64,000 nt of DNA from JADKAV01 sp963769435 (GTDB lineage Bacteria > Actinomycetota > Actinomycetes > S36-B12 > UBA10799): positions 1 to 64,000 of the forward strand of contig CAVYLN010000002.1 of the NCBI GenBank assembly GCA_963769435.1. The letters are read 5' to 3'. A model generated the notes under the pieces. That model was given only the letters and a program-made list of their open reading frames with translations, was not told the origin of the DNA and did not search any database. Positions 54,481 to 63,295 of this stretch are shown here, in pieces. Position numbers and translations under genes: made by a program. Each line of letters starts with the position of its first letter. Position 1 is the stretch's first letter.

Positions 54481-55539
54481 TCAGCTGCTGATTCCGGAAA
54501 GCGTTCGCGTCCCGGACAGGTTGGCGGCTGTTCCAGGATTGATTCCCTGCAGCGCGGCCAGTTGCTCGGCCATCGGCGAGTCCGGCTCGGCTAGCGGTGA
54601 ACTCGGCCAGGCGTGCCCGCCCCCGACGACCTCGTAGAACACGAGCGGCACGTCGTCGTCACAGCCGGAGTAGGTCGTGGTGACGACGTCGGTCGACGCC
54701 TTCACACGGTCGCCCTCCGGGGCGCACCCCATCGCCTTTGCGAACTGGGCGAACTGGTCAGGCATGGGCTCGGAGAACAGCACCTCGACGAACTCCTCGC
54801 CTTCGAACCTGGTGCCGGTGGGATCACCGTCGAACGGGACGGTCGGGTCCTCGGTGCCGTGGATCGCCCGGAACGGCACCGGCTCGGCCGGATCGCACCC
54901 CTTCGGGTACGAGATCGCAGCAACTGAGACTGCGGCGGCGAGCCGATCGGACATCTCGCACACGAGCTGGCTCGTGAACAGACCCCCACCGGACATTCCG
55001 ATCGCATACAGCCGGGTCTCGTCGACGCAATAGTCGTCGATGAGCAGGTCGAGGAGTTCATCCACGAAGGCGACGTCGTCCTTGGCCGGATCGTCTACCG
55101 CGATCGTCTCCCACGAGTTGCGCCCTTCCTCATCGCGAGTCGACGGAACAGCGGTCGGATGGACGACGACGAAGCCCTCCTCCTCGGCGAGTTCCTCGTA
55201 TCCGGTGAAGGCGGCCTGCTGGTCGCCGTTTGAGCCGAAGCCGTGGAAGTTCAGGACCAGAGGGAGCTCGGACGTGCCGTCGTATGTCTTCGGGACGTAC
55301 ACCCGCACGTCGTGCTCGGCCCCACCGGCGTCGAGGACGAACTGGCTCACGCCCGTCGGCACGGCGGGGCAGCCGACTCCGGCCTGCACGTCGCCCGTCG
55401 TCGGCGGCGCGGTCGAGGAGGCTGATTCGGACGCGGCTTCGTCTCCACTACCGCACGCGGCGGCGACGAGCGAAGCGGCGAGGACCATGCCTGCGACGTG
55501 GAGCCGGCGTCCGCGGGGCCGGGCGTTCGAGGTGTTCAT
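54481..55539 (-). CDS. lpqC: secreted PHB-depolymerase-family esterase, lipoprotein
   Basis: About 352 residues. Signal peptide with lipobox AASLVAAACG (Cys near 29), a Ser/Thr-rich linker, then an alpha/beta-hydrolase domain: oxyanion region LPLVLNFHGFGSNG, nucleophile in AIGMSGGGLFTSQL, acidic residue in IHGTEDPTVPFDG and His in VGGGHAWPSS. Similar to LpqC and to feruloyl/PHB esterases. Two Cys pairs may form disulfides. Start ATG 55539 follows GGAGG-like sequence. Substrate unknown. Confidence 0.88.
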   Translation of the reverse strand: MNTSNARPRGRRLHVAGMVLAASLVAAACGSGDEAASESASSTAPPTTGDVQAGVGCPAVPTGVSQFVLDAGGAEHDVRVYVPKTYDGTSELPLVLNFHGFGSNGDQQAAFTGYEELAEEEGFVVVHPTAVPSTRDEEGRNSWETIAVDDPAKDDVAFVDELLDLLIDDYCVDETRLYAIGMSGGGLFTSQLVCEMSDRLAAAVSVAAISYPKGCDPAEPVPFRAIHGTEDPTVPFDGDPTGTRFEGEEFVEVLFSEPMPDQFAQFAKAMGCAPEGDRVKASTDVVTTTYSGCDDDVPLVFYEVVGGGHAWPSSPLAEPDSPMAEQLAALQGINPGTAANLSGTRTLSGISS

Positions 55540-55924
55540 GGGGGTCTCCTCCACGGACGTGCAGGCGACTATACAGTGGCGCGCGGGGGGCTACGGCAGG
55601 TCTCAGCCGTGGCAGCGTCTATTCCGTATTGCTGCCCTCGTGAATCCGCGGAAGCGTTCGGTCGACCGCAACGACGTCTGGATAGGCAAGGCGGGATGTG
55701 CCGCAACCGAAGCTCTGGGTCAGACCAGGGTGGCACTGTCGTGGCCCCGCGTCGCCCGACTGCGCAGCGCTCTCTCCACTTCCTTCTGGGAGCCGAGGCC
55801 ACGCTCGCGGGTCCGGCGGCGGGCTGCTATTAGGCCCGGTGACCCGGAAGTGGTTCGAGCAGAGGGGCTCGACACGCTAGGTCAGGTGTTCGTGAATGTA
55901 GTCACGGACGACGGCGCGGGGGCC
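55540..55924. other. 385-base gap with no supported gene
   Basis: The first 25 bases hold the esterase leader. Elsewhere I see no reading frame with a signature. A short minus-strand AVVRDYIHEHLT stretch at about 55880-55920 recalls the start of AraC-type DNA-binding helices but ends after twelve codons. Probably intergenic. Confidence 0.4.
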
Positions 55925-56173
55925 TCAAGCCGTGACAGTGATCTCGTGGATCTCGTCGGCAGGGTGGCCGGCGCGCTCGTGGATGCGGCGTACGGCGTCT
56001 TCGCTCGGCGCCTCGGACAGGCAGAAGACGTGACCGGTCTTGGGATCGGCCCATGCCTGCTTGAAGTTGACCCCCTCCTCATCCTGGATGTCCAAGTCGG
56101 CCTGATGCGCGGATGCGAGGGCTTCCGGTGTTACACCGACCATGCTGGTGTGGACATCCATGTACTCGGCCAT
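55925..56173 (-). CDS. DUF4242 family protein
   Basis: 82 residues, a ferredoxin-fold-like small family of unknown function, usually near oxidative or metal-related genes. MAEYMDVHTSMVGVTPEALASAHQ at the start, ADPKTGHVFCLSEAPSEDAVRRIHERAG in the middle and PADEIHEITV at the end fit the nickel/heme-like DUF4242 pattern. ATG 56173 is preceded by AAGGAGA at eight bases. A longer in-frame start at 56221 lacks a ribosome site. Confidence 0.85.
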   Translation of the reverse strand: MAEYMDVHTSMVGVTPEALASAHQADLDIQDEEGVNFKQAWADPKTGHVFCLSEAPSEDAVRRIHERAGHPADEIHEITVTA

Positions 56174-56317
56174 TGCTTCATCTCCTTGTTGCGGCGCCGC
56201 CGGATGCGGCGCCGCGGTCATTCCCGGCCAACCCTAGACCCGAATACGCCGCGTTGGGAAGGAAAGCCTTACCTGAGTGCAGTTGCCTTCACCGCTGTCC
56301 CACTCCCCCGGGAGGCG

Positions 56318-56500
56318 TCACTTGGCGCAATCACCCGCCTGCGGTGTCGAGGTGCGGTAGGCGGTCGCTCGTGAGACACCGGGGCCTTTGGATATCTCAG
56401 CGAAGGAGGAGTCATTTCTGAGTACAAGCTCTGGGCAACCTGAATCCTCTTGGGACCCAGACCTGGCTTGCGCCCACCCGCAATGACTCCTCTTGGCCCG
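56318..56500 (-). pseudogene. remnant of serine recombinase C-terminal helix-turn-helix
   Basis: Two frames give adjoining pieces: AGGRKPGLGPKRIQVAQSL (a linker typical of resolvases) and, one frame over, SFAEISKGPGVSRATAYR (the HTH of Tn3/Hin-type resolvases). No catalytic domain is present, so this is a decayed end of a mobile recombinase. A single base shift near 56420 joins the two. Confidence 0.6.
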
Positions 56501-56594
56501 TTCGGACTCGTGCGCCGATCGGGGTGGGCTCGGCGCAGGAGTAGGCGGGCGGCTGTTTTGAGGATTGATCTGCGGATTCCGGGTACCTGCCACC

Positions 56595-56738
56595 ATGGAT
56601 TTCCTGCTATGGATTCTCGCGGTTGTCCTGGTGGTGGCTGGCGTCGTTTCGATCGTGCGCAGTCAAGTGCTCTGGGGTGTTGTGCTGATCATCCTGGGCC
56701 TGCTGGTCGGTCCGGGAGGCGTCAGTCTTCTGACGTAA
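56595..56738 (+). CDS. GPGG-motif small membrane protein
   Basis: 47 residues, too short for routine calls. MDFLLWILAVVLVVAGVVSIV and QVLWGVVLIILGLLVGPGG form two membrane segments ending in the GPGG motif near the C-terminus (GPGGVSLLT), a pattern known for a small actinobacterial family. ATG 56595 follows CCACC. The last 17 bases overlap the end of the opposing nucleotidyltransferase. Function unknown. Confidence 0.78.
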   Translation: MDFLLWILAVVLVVAGVVSIVRSQVLWGVVLIILGLLVGPGGVSLLT

Positions 56739-57429
56739 CCGCCCGCGCAAGTAGGGCCTCGACGTCGTCACGCATGGCGGATTCGACCGGTGGCAGGGCG
56801 GTAAGAATCATCCGCGCCGCCTCCGGTACCCGGTCGTAGCCACCGGCGGCAACGTCCAGTCGCACGTCGGTGTGCGCCTCAGCTCGTCGGGTCGGGTCGA
56901 AGGGATCGGATGCCCCCCGAAGCCTCAGCAGCGCGTCCAACGCCTCGCCCTGGATCTTGCGTAGTGCGCTGAGGTGCTCCCCCCGCAGGAAGCGGTGCAG
57001 GCCCACGTAGAGGTTCGCGAGCACCTGATCGATCAGCCACTGGCTACTGGGAGGCGGCTGCGGCGCTGGATCGAGGAGGCTCATGTCGAAGCCAGGCGCC
57101 ATCCATACGACACGGCCCGGCTCGAACGGTATTGCCGTCATCTCCTCCGACTGGAACACGGCGAACTCGTGGAAGACGTCCCCGACCAGGACCTGATACC
57201 CGTCGGGGGTGTTGCGGTGTTGCCAGCGCAACGGCTCGCCGAGCCAGGAGAGGTCCTCCAGCATCTGTTCCTTGTCCGCGGTGATGACGAAGAAGTCGAG
57301 ATCCGAGTGATCGTCCAACCGGTTCGTGTCCCTGCCGACGGATCCGAGCGCGAGCAGTGCCAGGGCGTCCGGCCGTAGTGCCAGGCGCCCCGCGATGTGA
57401 TCGAGCTGATCCAGCAGCCGATGGGTCAT
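56722..57429 (-). CDS. nucleotidyltransferase-domain protein
   Basis: 235 residues of the polymerase-beta-like superfamily. The triad motif is LALGSVGRDTNRLDDHSDLDFFVIT at residues 25-49 (GS, then D-x-D with the distinctive DDHSDLD), followed by an all-helical C-terminal part (LIDQVLANLYVGLHRFLRGEH, QGEALDALLRLRG). Such proteins may act on antibiotics or as tRNA or toxin-like enzymes; none is decided. Its ATG overlaps the M20 stop (ATGA), so it is translated with the M20 peptidase. Confidence 0.83.
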   Translation of the reverse strand: MTHRLLDQLDHIAGRLALRPDALALLALGSVGRDTNRLDDHSDLDFFVITADKEQMLEDLSWLGEPLRWQHRNTPDGYQVLVGDVFHEFAVFQSEEMTAIPFEPGRVVWMAPGFDMSLLDPAPQPPPSSQWLIDQVLANLYVGLHRFLRGEHLSALRKIQGEALDALLRLRGASDPFDPTRRAEAHTDVRLDVAAGGYDRVPEAARMILTALPPVESAMRDDVEALLARAVTSED

Positions 57430-58721
57430 GCCGATCGTAGGAAGCGGTCCAGGACCCGGACCCCGAACTCGAGGGATTCGATCGGAACGCGCTCATCGAT
57501 CCCGTGGAACAGCGCCGTGAAGTCCAGATCCGGCGGCAGTTGCAGCGGAGCGAAACCGAAACATCTGATGCCGAGTCTGGACAGGGCCTTCGCGTCAGTT
57601 CCACCGGACAAGGTGTAGGGAACCGGTATCCCTTGCGGGTCCTCGGCCAGCAGTGCGCGTGTCATCCCGTCGACGAGATCGCCGTCGAAGGTCGTTTCGA
57701 GGCTGATGTCCTTGACCTCCGGCTCGAAGGTGACGCCGGGTTCCAGAAGTTCCTGGAACTGCGCGAAGAAGTCATCCTCCAGGCCGGGGAGGAAGCGCGC
57801 ATCGACGACGGCCTGGGCCTCGCCGGGGATGACGTTGCTCTTGTAGCCGCCGGCGAGCATCGTGGGGTTGGCCGTGTGACGCATGACCGCGCCGATCATG
57901 CGGGCGAAGGGACCCAGCTGGGCCAGGGCCGCCTCGGGATCATTCCGGTCGAACGGGATCCCGGCGGCCTCACACACCTCGGCGAGGAATCTTTCGACGG
58001 TCGGCGTCATCTGCACCGGGAACTCGTGTTCGCCGATCCTGGTCACCGTGCGGGCGAGGCGGGTGATCGCGTTGTCGTTGGCGATCAGTGATCCGTGAGC
58101 GGCCGTGCCGGTGGCCCGCAGCCGTAGCCACGCCAGGCCCTTCTGTGCCGTCTCGATCATGTAGAGGCGCTTGTGGTTGGCCAACTCGAAGGAGAACCCG
58201 CCGACCTCGCCGATGCCCTCTGTCACCCCGTGCAGAAGATCCGCCCGATTGTCCACGACCCAGTGGGCGCCGTGCTGTCCGCCGGCCTCCTCGTCGGGAA
58301 GGAACAGCAGAACGATGTCACGCCGGGGCTTGATCCCGTGGAACTGCCACTTCTGAACGACGGTGAGGATCATGGCGTCCATGTCCTTCATGTCGACCGC
58401 TCCCCTGCCCCACACCATGCCGTCGTGGATGGTGCCCTCGAAGGCCGGCACCGACCAGTCCTCGGCGATTGCCGGAACCACGTCCAAGTGGGCATGCACG
58501 ACCAGTGCTGGAGCCTGAGGATCCTCGCCCGGGACGCGGCAGACAACCACTTGTCGTGAGGCCGACGTGGTGCTGAAACGTTCCGGCTGCAGGCCGGCTC
58601 CCCGCAGGAACGCCTCGACGTATTCCGCGGCCGAGGCTTCCCCGGGTCCGGTGCCGTCGCCGTAGTTCGAGGTGTCGAGACTGATGAGTTCCGAGCAGAC
58701 ACGCGCCACGTCCGAAGTCAT
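57426..58721 (-). CDS. M20 family metallopeptidase
   Basis: 431 residues. Di-zinc ligands: His in LVVHAHLDVVPA, Asp in WGRGAVDMKDMDA, Glu-Glu in LLFLPDEEAGG, and the catalytic Glu and His (SGGTDAKA region, LFHGIDERVP with His near 405). Resembles the ArgE/DapE-like M20 enzymes that hydrolyse acyl or amino-acid amides. First gene of a two-gene unit with the nucleotidyltransferase. The frame is intact. Divergent from the RNA phosphodiesterase with 35 bases between. Confidence 0.91.
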   Translation of the reverse strand: MTSDVARVCSELISLDTSNYGDGTGPGEASAAEYVEAFLRGAGLQPERFSTTSASRQVVVCRVPGEDPQAPALVVHAHLDVVPAIAEDWSVPAFEGTIHDGMVWGRGAVDMKDMDAMILTVVQKWQFHGIKPRRDIVLLFLPDEEAGGQHGAHWVVDNRADLLHGVTEGIGEVGGFSFELANHKRLYMIETAQKGLAWLRLRATGTAAHGSLIANDNAITRLARTVTRIGEHEFPVQMTPTVERFLAEVCEAAGIPFDRNDPEAALAQLGPFARMIGAVMRHTANPTMLAGGYKSNVIPGEAQAVVDARFLPGLEDDFFAQFQELLEPGVTFEPEVKDISLETTFDGDLVDGMTRALLAEDPQGIPVPYTLSGGTDAKALSRLGIRCFGFAPLQLPPDLDFTALFHGIDERVPIESLEFGVRVLDRFLRSA

Positions 58722-58756
58722 GCCCTCACTGTGCCACTTTGCGCGAGACTAGACAT

Positions 58757-59285
58757 GTGACTGACCGACTGTTCGTCGCGATCTGGCCCCCGGAGCCGAT
58801 CATCCTGGCGATGGAGGCGGCTGTCGATCCACTACGTGGGCGGTACGAACACATCCGTTGGCAGCCTCGGGGTCGTTGGCATCTCACCCTCGCGTTCCTC
58901 GGCGACCGCGAACTTGCCGTGGAAGTGCGGCCGCCTCCACGCGACTCCAGCAGTCTGCGCGCAACCCGTTCGGCTGAACGGCGCCGGTAGGTTCGGACCC
59001 ATCTTGTGGATGGGGGTGGATGCCGGTCCATGGCTTGCCCGACTGGCCTCATCGGTCCAGAGCACGCACCACTGTCCTGATCGCCGCTTCTCCGCCCACG
59101 TGACACTGGGCCGCAGTCGGTCTTCGGTGGGATCCCGGCAGGTTTCTGAGGCAGTCACCGCTCTTGCGGGGTTCTCCTCCCCTTCATGGACACCGATGGA
59201 GGTCACCCTGGTGAGGTCGGTCACCGGACCCAAGCCGGCATACGAGGTGGTCGCCAGAACACCCTTGACCGTCGGAGAGACCTGA
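58757..59285 (+). CDS. thpR: RNA 2',3'-cyclic phosphodiesterase, frameshifted
   Basis: The 2H phosphoesterase family (LigT-like). Two HxT motifs: HLTLAFLG near residue 37 and HVTLGRSR near 117 in the C-terminal half, with FVAIWPPEP at the start. A single frameshift near 58925 separates the halves, so the second motif is reached only after correction. About 175 residues in total. Substrates may be cyclic phosphate ends of RNA; physiological role unknown. GTG 58757 is by homology. tRNA-Leu follows 31 bases downstream. Confidence 0.88.
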
Positions 59286-59316
59286 AACGGGGTTGGTACT
59301 CTAGAGACCCAACCGG

Positions 59317-59402
59317 GTCCGGGTGGCGGAATAGGCAGACGCGCTAGCTTGAGGTGCTAGTGCCCTTAACGGGGCGTGGGGGTTCAAATCCCCCCTCGGA
59401 CA
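59317..59402 (+). tRNA. tRNA-Leu (anticodon GAG)
   Basis: Type II tRNA with long variable arm. Acceptor arms GTCCGGG/CTCGGAC, anticodon GAG in loop CTTGAGG on stem CTAG/CTAG, CCA at 59403-59405. Confidence 0.94.
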
Positions 59403-59409
59403 CCAGATA

Positions 59410-59435
59410 CCCCCACGAAATCACCTTCGTGGGGG
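59410..59435 (+). terminator. strong hairpin after tRNA-Leu
   Basis: CCCCCACGAA (59410-59419) and TTCGTGGGGG (59426-59435) make a perfect ten-base stem with six-base loop, 7 bases after the tRNA end. It is followed by CTTCATCT, without a long T-run. Confidence 0.8.
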
Positions 59436-59476
59436 CTTCATCTAGCGTACGTCTAACGGCTGTCAGCGGGAGATCG

Positions 59477-59500
59477 GCGCTGTAGGTGCACCTACAGCGC
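59477..59500. other. perfect 24-base palindrome
   Basis: GCGCTGTAGGTG followed directly by its exact reverse complement CACCTACAGCGC. Lies 36 bases after the fadD stop (minus strand) and 42 bases after the tRNA-Leu terminator; may act as a bidirectional terminator for fadD or as a protein site. Confidence 0.7.
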
Positions 59501-59535
59501 TGTTCGCGGGGAACATGCACCGAGTGCTCGGGGCC

Positions 59536-61320
59536 CTACCCGTAGATCGCGTCGATCTCCGCACCGAAGTCCTGTGCGACGAGATTGCGCTTGAGCTTCT
59601 GGGTCGGCGTGAGATGACCGGACTCCTCGGTGAACGCACTGTCGAGAAGCCGCCAGGAGCGGATCGATTCCGCCTTTGACACGGCCGCGTTCGCGTCATC
59701 CACAGCCGACTGGATCTCCGCGCGCAGATCGGGGTCGTCCCGCAACTCCGCCGCGGTCGTTCCGGTCTTGTTGTGGGACTTCGCCCAGACCGCCAGCGCA
59801 TCCGGGTCTACCGTGATCAGCGCCCCGATGAACGGCTGCCCCTCCCCCACCACCATCGTCGGCCCGATGAGGTTGTGTGCCTGCATACGGTCCTCCAGGA
59901 CAGCCGGCGCCACGTTCTTGCCTCCGGCGGTGACGATGATCTCCTTCTTGCGTCCGGTGATCTGCAAGTAGCCGTCAGGGTCGAGGGCACCGAGGTCGCC
60001 GGTCCTGAACCATCCATCGGCATCGATGGCGTCATCGGTCGCCGCACGGTTGTTGTGATATCCGGCCATCACGTGAGGTCCCTGCAGCCAGATCTCGCCG
60101 TCATCGGCTATTCGCACCGCCGTCCCCGGCATCGGCTGCCCCACGCTGCCGATCCGAGGGCTCTCGGCACGGTTGAATGTGCCGGACGCGGTTGTCTCGG
60201 TCAGTCCGTAGCCCTCCATGACGGTGCAACCGATGCCTGCGAAGAAGTAGCCGAGCCGCTCCCCGAGACTGGCCCCGCCCGTGATCGCGAAGCGCAGGTT
60301 ACCTCCCATGGCTGCCCGGATCTTGGCGTAGACCAGTCGGTCGAACAGGGAGTGCTCCAGTCGGAGCCACAAGGAAGGCTTCCCGGTCTGGGTGATGCGG
60401 CCATAATCGATGGCGACCCTCGCGGCACGTTCGAAGATCCGCCCCTTGCCCTCGGCATGGGCCTTCTGCTGGGTGGCGTTGAAGATCTTCTCGAAGATGC
60501 GCGGAACGCCGACGAGGAAGGTGGGATGCAGACTGAGCATGTCCGCGGGCAACTGCTTCGGCGCCGGACAGTGGGCTACCTGCATGCCGCCCTGCGCACA
60601 GTAGACCTGCGCCCCTCGTCCGAGCACATGAGCCAGCGGCAGGAAGAGCACCGTCTTGGCGCCGGGTTCGTCCACCACGGGCCGGGTGGTGGTCACCAGG
60701 GTGCGAGTGACGAACATGAGGTTCTCGTGGGTGATGACACAACCCTTGGGCCGCCCCGTCGTGCCGGACGTGTAAACGATCGTGGCCGGGTCCTGTGGAG
60801 ACGCAGCGGCCAGGCGCTTCTCGGGCACATCGTCCGGCACATCGACGCCCTCGACGGCCAGCTGCTCCAGCAAGCCATCGTCGATCACCCACACCGGCGG
60901 GCTCTCAAGAGTCGCCTCCCGCACGCGCTGGGCCATGTCCGTGGAACTCACGATGACGGCCACCGCGTGGCTGTCCTCGAGGATCCACTCGATCTGCTCG
61001 GCCGACGACGAGTCGTAGATCGGAACTGCGAAACAACCGATGGACCACAGCGCGAAGTCGAGGACGGTCCACTCGTAGCGCGTGGGCGAGAGGATGGCGA
61101 CCGGGCTCCCCGCCTCGATACCTCGCGCCACGATGCCCTTTGCGACACGGCTCACCTGCTCGTTGAACTCCTTGGCCGTAACATCAGCCCAGCCGTCATC
61201 GGTGCGCAGCGCATACACAGGACGCGATGGCATGGTGCGCGCGTTGCGGGCGGGCAGTGAGCCGATCGTGTCGGTGATCGGCAGCTCGATCTCAGGTGGA
61301 TAAGCGATCTCGCGGGCCAT
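59536..61320 (-). CDS. long-chain fatty acid--CoA ligase (AMP-binding)
   Basis: 594 residues, FadD15-like ANL enzyme activating fatty acids. ATP motif TIVYTSGTTGRPKGCVITHEN at about 180-200, central EGYGLTETTASGTF, substrate-gate region GEIWLQGPHVMAGYHNN, DGWFRTGDLGALDPDGYLQITGR near 430-455 and KEIIVTAGGKNVAP with the C-terminal Lys in LTPTQKLKRNLV near 580. ATG 61320 is preceded by AGGATT; a TAGGGT box lies about 35 bases upstream. Role in lipid uptake or membrane lipid turnover is inferred from the family. Confidence 0.94.
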   Translation of the reverse strand: MAREIAYPPEIELPITDTIGSLPARNARTMPSRPVYALRTDDGWADVTAKEFNEQVSRVAKGIVARGIEAGSPVAILSPTRYEWTVLDFALWSIGCFAVPIYDSSSAEQIEWILEDSHAVAVIVSSTDMAQRVREATLESPPVWVIDDGLLEQLAVEGVDVPDDVPEKRLAAASPQDPATIVYTSGTTGRPKGCVITHENLMFVTRTLVTTTRPVVDEPGAKTVLFLPLAHVLGRGAQVYCAQGGMQVAHCPAPKQLPADMLSLHPTFLVGVPRIFEKIFNATQQKAHAEGKGRIFERAARVAIDYGRITQTGKPSLWLRLEHSLFDRLVYAKIRAAMGGNLRFAITGGASLGERLGYFFAGIGCTVMEGYGLTETTASGTFNRAESPRIGSVGQPMPGTAVRIADDGEIWLQGPHVMAGYHNNRAATDDAIDADGWFRTGDLGALDPDGYLQITGRKKEIIVTAGGKNVAPAVLEDRMQAHNLIGPTMVVGEGQPFIGALITVDPDALAVWAKSHNKTGTTAAELRDDPDLRAEIQSAVDDANAAVSKAESIRSWRLLDSAFTEESGHLTPTQKLKRNLVAQDFGAEIDAIYG

Positions 61321-61441
61321 GGCAATCCTGTCGTCGGTGTCGCCCCGACCCTAGTCGATCCCCGCCATCCAGTGCCGCGTCGGCCAACCTGCCGACGCTC
61401 GCGGACGCGAGTTGTCCTCGAAGGCCTGACACCGCCGGGTG

Positions 61442-62488
61442 TCAGGCAGGATTCACCAAGCCGTGCACGAAGTCGAGTTTGGCGATCACGGATTCCGTGA
61501 GTCGGAAGGGATACAGGTCATCCCTGCCCATGCTCCGGTTCACCGCGTTCAGCGCGAACGTCAGAGGCAGCCAGGTGGAGATGATTCCGCGGATGCCCGC
61601 CTGGCCCGGTGCGTTCGAGCCGGGATAGGCATGGACGGCTCCCGTGACCTCCGGGGCGGTCGTGCTCGGTCCGGCGACGGTCATGCCCCAGGCCGACGCC
61701 GTCTGCAATGTGTCGAGGATGTGCAGGTAGTGCGCGAAAGTCTCCGCCCAGTCCTCCCATGGATGAGCCGTCGCGTAGGCGCTGATGTGGGTCACTTCCC
61801 AACCCTCGGGCGGGCCTGCGGAGTAGTGACGCTGCAATGCGGCGCCGTAGTCCGCGCGCTCATCCCCGAAGAGTTGCCGGAAACGCTCGAGTGCGTCTTG
61901 GCTATCGATGCCCTGGGCTCCGGGGCGGCGCCCCTGCACAAGCACTTGGAAGTAGTAGTGCCCGACCTCGTGACGCAGGTGCCCGAGCACCGTCCGATAC
62001 GGCTCCCCCATCTCGACGCGCATCGCCTCTCGGTGCGGGTCGTCGCCCTCCGCCAGGTCGATCGTGACCAATCCGTTGTCGTGTCCGGTGGTCACAGGTG
62101 CCTCTACGCTGGACAGCAGGTCGAAGGCGAGCCCCGCGTCATCGTCGCGCTTCGCGATGATCGGTAGTCGCAGGTCGATGAGTTGATAGACGAGTCGCCG
62201 CTTGGCGGCCTCCGTCCGGACGAACGCCTCCATCCCGGACGTGTCCCCGTCGTGTGGGCGCGTCCGGGTGAGCCGGCACGAGGGACAGTAGAGGTCTCCG
62301 GAAACAGTCAGCCAGTTGCAGCCGATAAGTGCCGCGTTGGCGCACAGTCGCTGGGTCCCCGACGTCGGGTCGACGGGAATCATCGAGAACTGTTCGGCCG
62401 AGAAGGCCTGTGGGCTCCCGCACACCACACACTTGGAACTCTCGAACGAGAGCAGATTTGAACACCGTCGACAGGTGAACGTACGCAT
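61442..62488 (-). CDS. zinc-ribbon metallopeptidase (DUF2248-type)
   Basis: 348 residues. An N-terminal zinc ribbon (TCRRCSNLL and CVVCGSP, then LYCPSCR) precedes a putative zinc protease region with HLRHEVGHYYFQVLV (HExxH) near residue 185 and ERADYGAALQRHY; the C-terminal part is helical. Found in bacteria as putative metallopeptidases without known substrates. ATG 62488 is chosen to begin with the ribbon; the longer frame upstream to 62614 is Arg-rich and unlikely. Minus strand, ahead of fadD. Confidence 0.85.
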   Translation of the reverse strand: MRTFTCRRCSNLLSFESSKCVVCGSPQAFSAEQFSMIPVDPTSGTQRLCANAALIGCNWLTVSGDLYCPSCRLTRTRPHDGDTSGMEAFVRTEAAKRRLVYQLIDLRLPIIAKRDDDAGLAFDLLSSVEAPVTTGHDNGLVTIDLAEGDDPHREAMRVEMGEPYRTVLGHLRHEVGHYYFQVLVQGRRPGAQGIDSQDALERFRQLFGDERADYGAALQRHYSAGPPEGWEVTHISAYATAHPWEDWAETFAHYLHILDTLQTASAWGMTVAGPSTTAPEVTGAVHAYPGSNAPGQAGIRGIISTWLPLTFALNAVNRSMGRDDLYPFRLTESVIAKLDFVHGLVNPA

Positions 62489-62547
62489 GCCGCATGACAC
62501 CACATCCACCGGGCCGCGGTGCGACCGGCACCTGGTGTAGGCGCCGT

Positions 62548-63258
62548 TCAGCCTTGGAACAACTCCACGGAGACGGCCGCGGGAACGCCCGCGCGTTCCC
62601 CGGTCTGCTCGCACATGGCTCTCACGAACTCCGGATCCGCCATGCGATGATCCCCCAGACCCTCGAGGTAGGCGGCGTGGGCGGACAGCGAAGCTACCGC
62701 TGCGTCGAGGAAGTCCGTCACCTCGATCGCATGATGGGCCTCAGGTGACCCCGCCACGAGGATCCTCGTCACGGCATGTGGCTCCAGCCCATCGACCGGG
62801 AAGATCCACCGGTTGCCGGCATCGGCCGCCGCGTCGAGGGCGGCCTCCCCCACGGCCCGGTGATCGGCACTGTTCCGGCTGCCCGGGAACCCCCAGTTGT
62901 CGCGGTGATTGAACAGAAGAAGGGTGCTCGGGCGGTGACGGCGGATGGCGTGCGCCAGATCGCGTCTCAGTGGCAGCCCGTACTCGAGCGTGCCGTCCGG
63001 ATAGTCCATGAACTCGACGTCCTCAACACCCACGATCGCGGCGCTGTCCCGTTGTTCCTGTTCGCGCACCCGAGCGGCTTCGTCCGGCGCCATTCCGTCG
63101 ATACCCGCCTCGCCCCTGGTCGCCAGCAGATAGCGCACGCTACTGCCGGCGGCGGTCCACTTGGCGACTGCGGCCGCCGCGCCGTACTCCAGGTCGTCCG
63201 GGTGAGCCACGACCGCAAGTACGGTGCCAGGATCCTCGTCCCACAATTCCAGTGCCAT
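62548..63258 (-). CDS. PIG-L family N-acetyl-sugar deacetylase
   Basis: 236 residues. Zinc-site motif VLAVVAHPDDLEYGAAA (HPDD) near the N-terminus, with LLFNHRDNWGFPGSRNSADHRAVGEAAL (HxxH-like) in the middle, fits the LmbE/PIG-L fold of the mycothiol MshB and Mca type enzymes. Because it lacks the longer Mca C-terminus, I leave the substrate open (N-acetylglucosaminide or mycothiol conjugate). Starts at ATG 63258; ATG 63285 would add nine residues. Near the MBL-fold gene on the same strand. Confidence 0.88.
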   Translation of the reverse strand: MALELWDEDPGTVLAVVAHPDDLEYGAAAAVAKWTAAGSSVRYLLATRGEAGIDGMAPDEAARVREQEQRDSAAIVGVEDVEFMDYPDGTLEYGLPLRRDLAHAIRRHRPSTLLLFNHRDNWGFPGSRNSADHRAVGEAALDAAADAGNRWIFPVDGLEPHAVTRILVAGSPEAHHAIEVTDFLDAAVASLSAHAAYLEGLGDHRMADPEFVRAMCEQTGERAGVPAAVSVELFQG

Positions 63259-63295
63259 GCTGACGAATCTATGTCCTTCGCGCATGACGTGGCAC

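Noticed and set aside
55880..55924. AraC-type regulator start (AVVRDYIHEHLT)
   Set aside because: Only twelve codons before a stop; not enough to call even a remnant.
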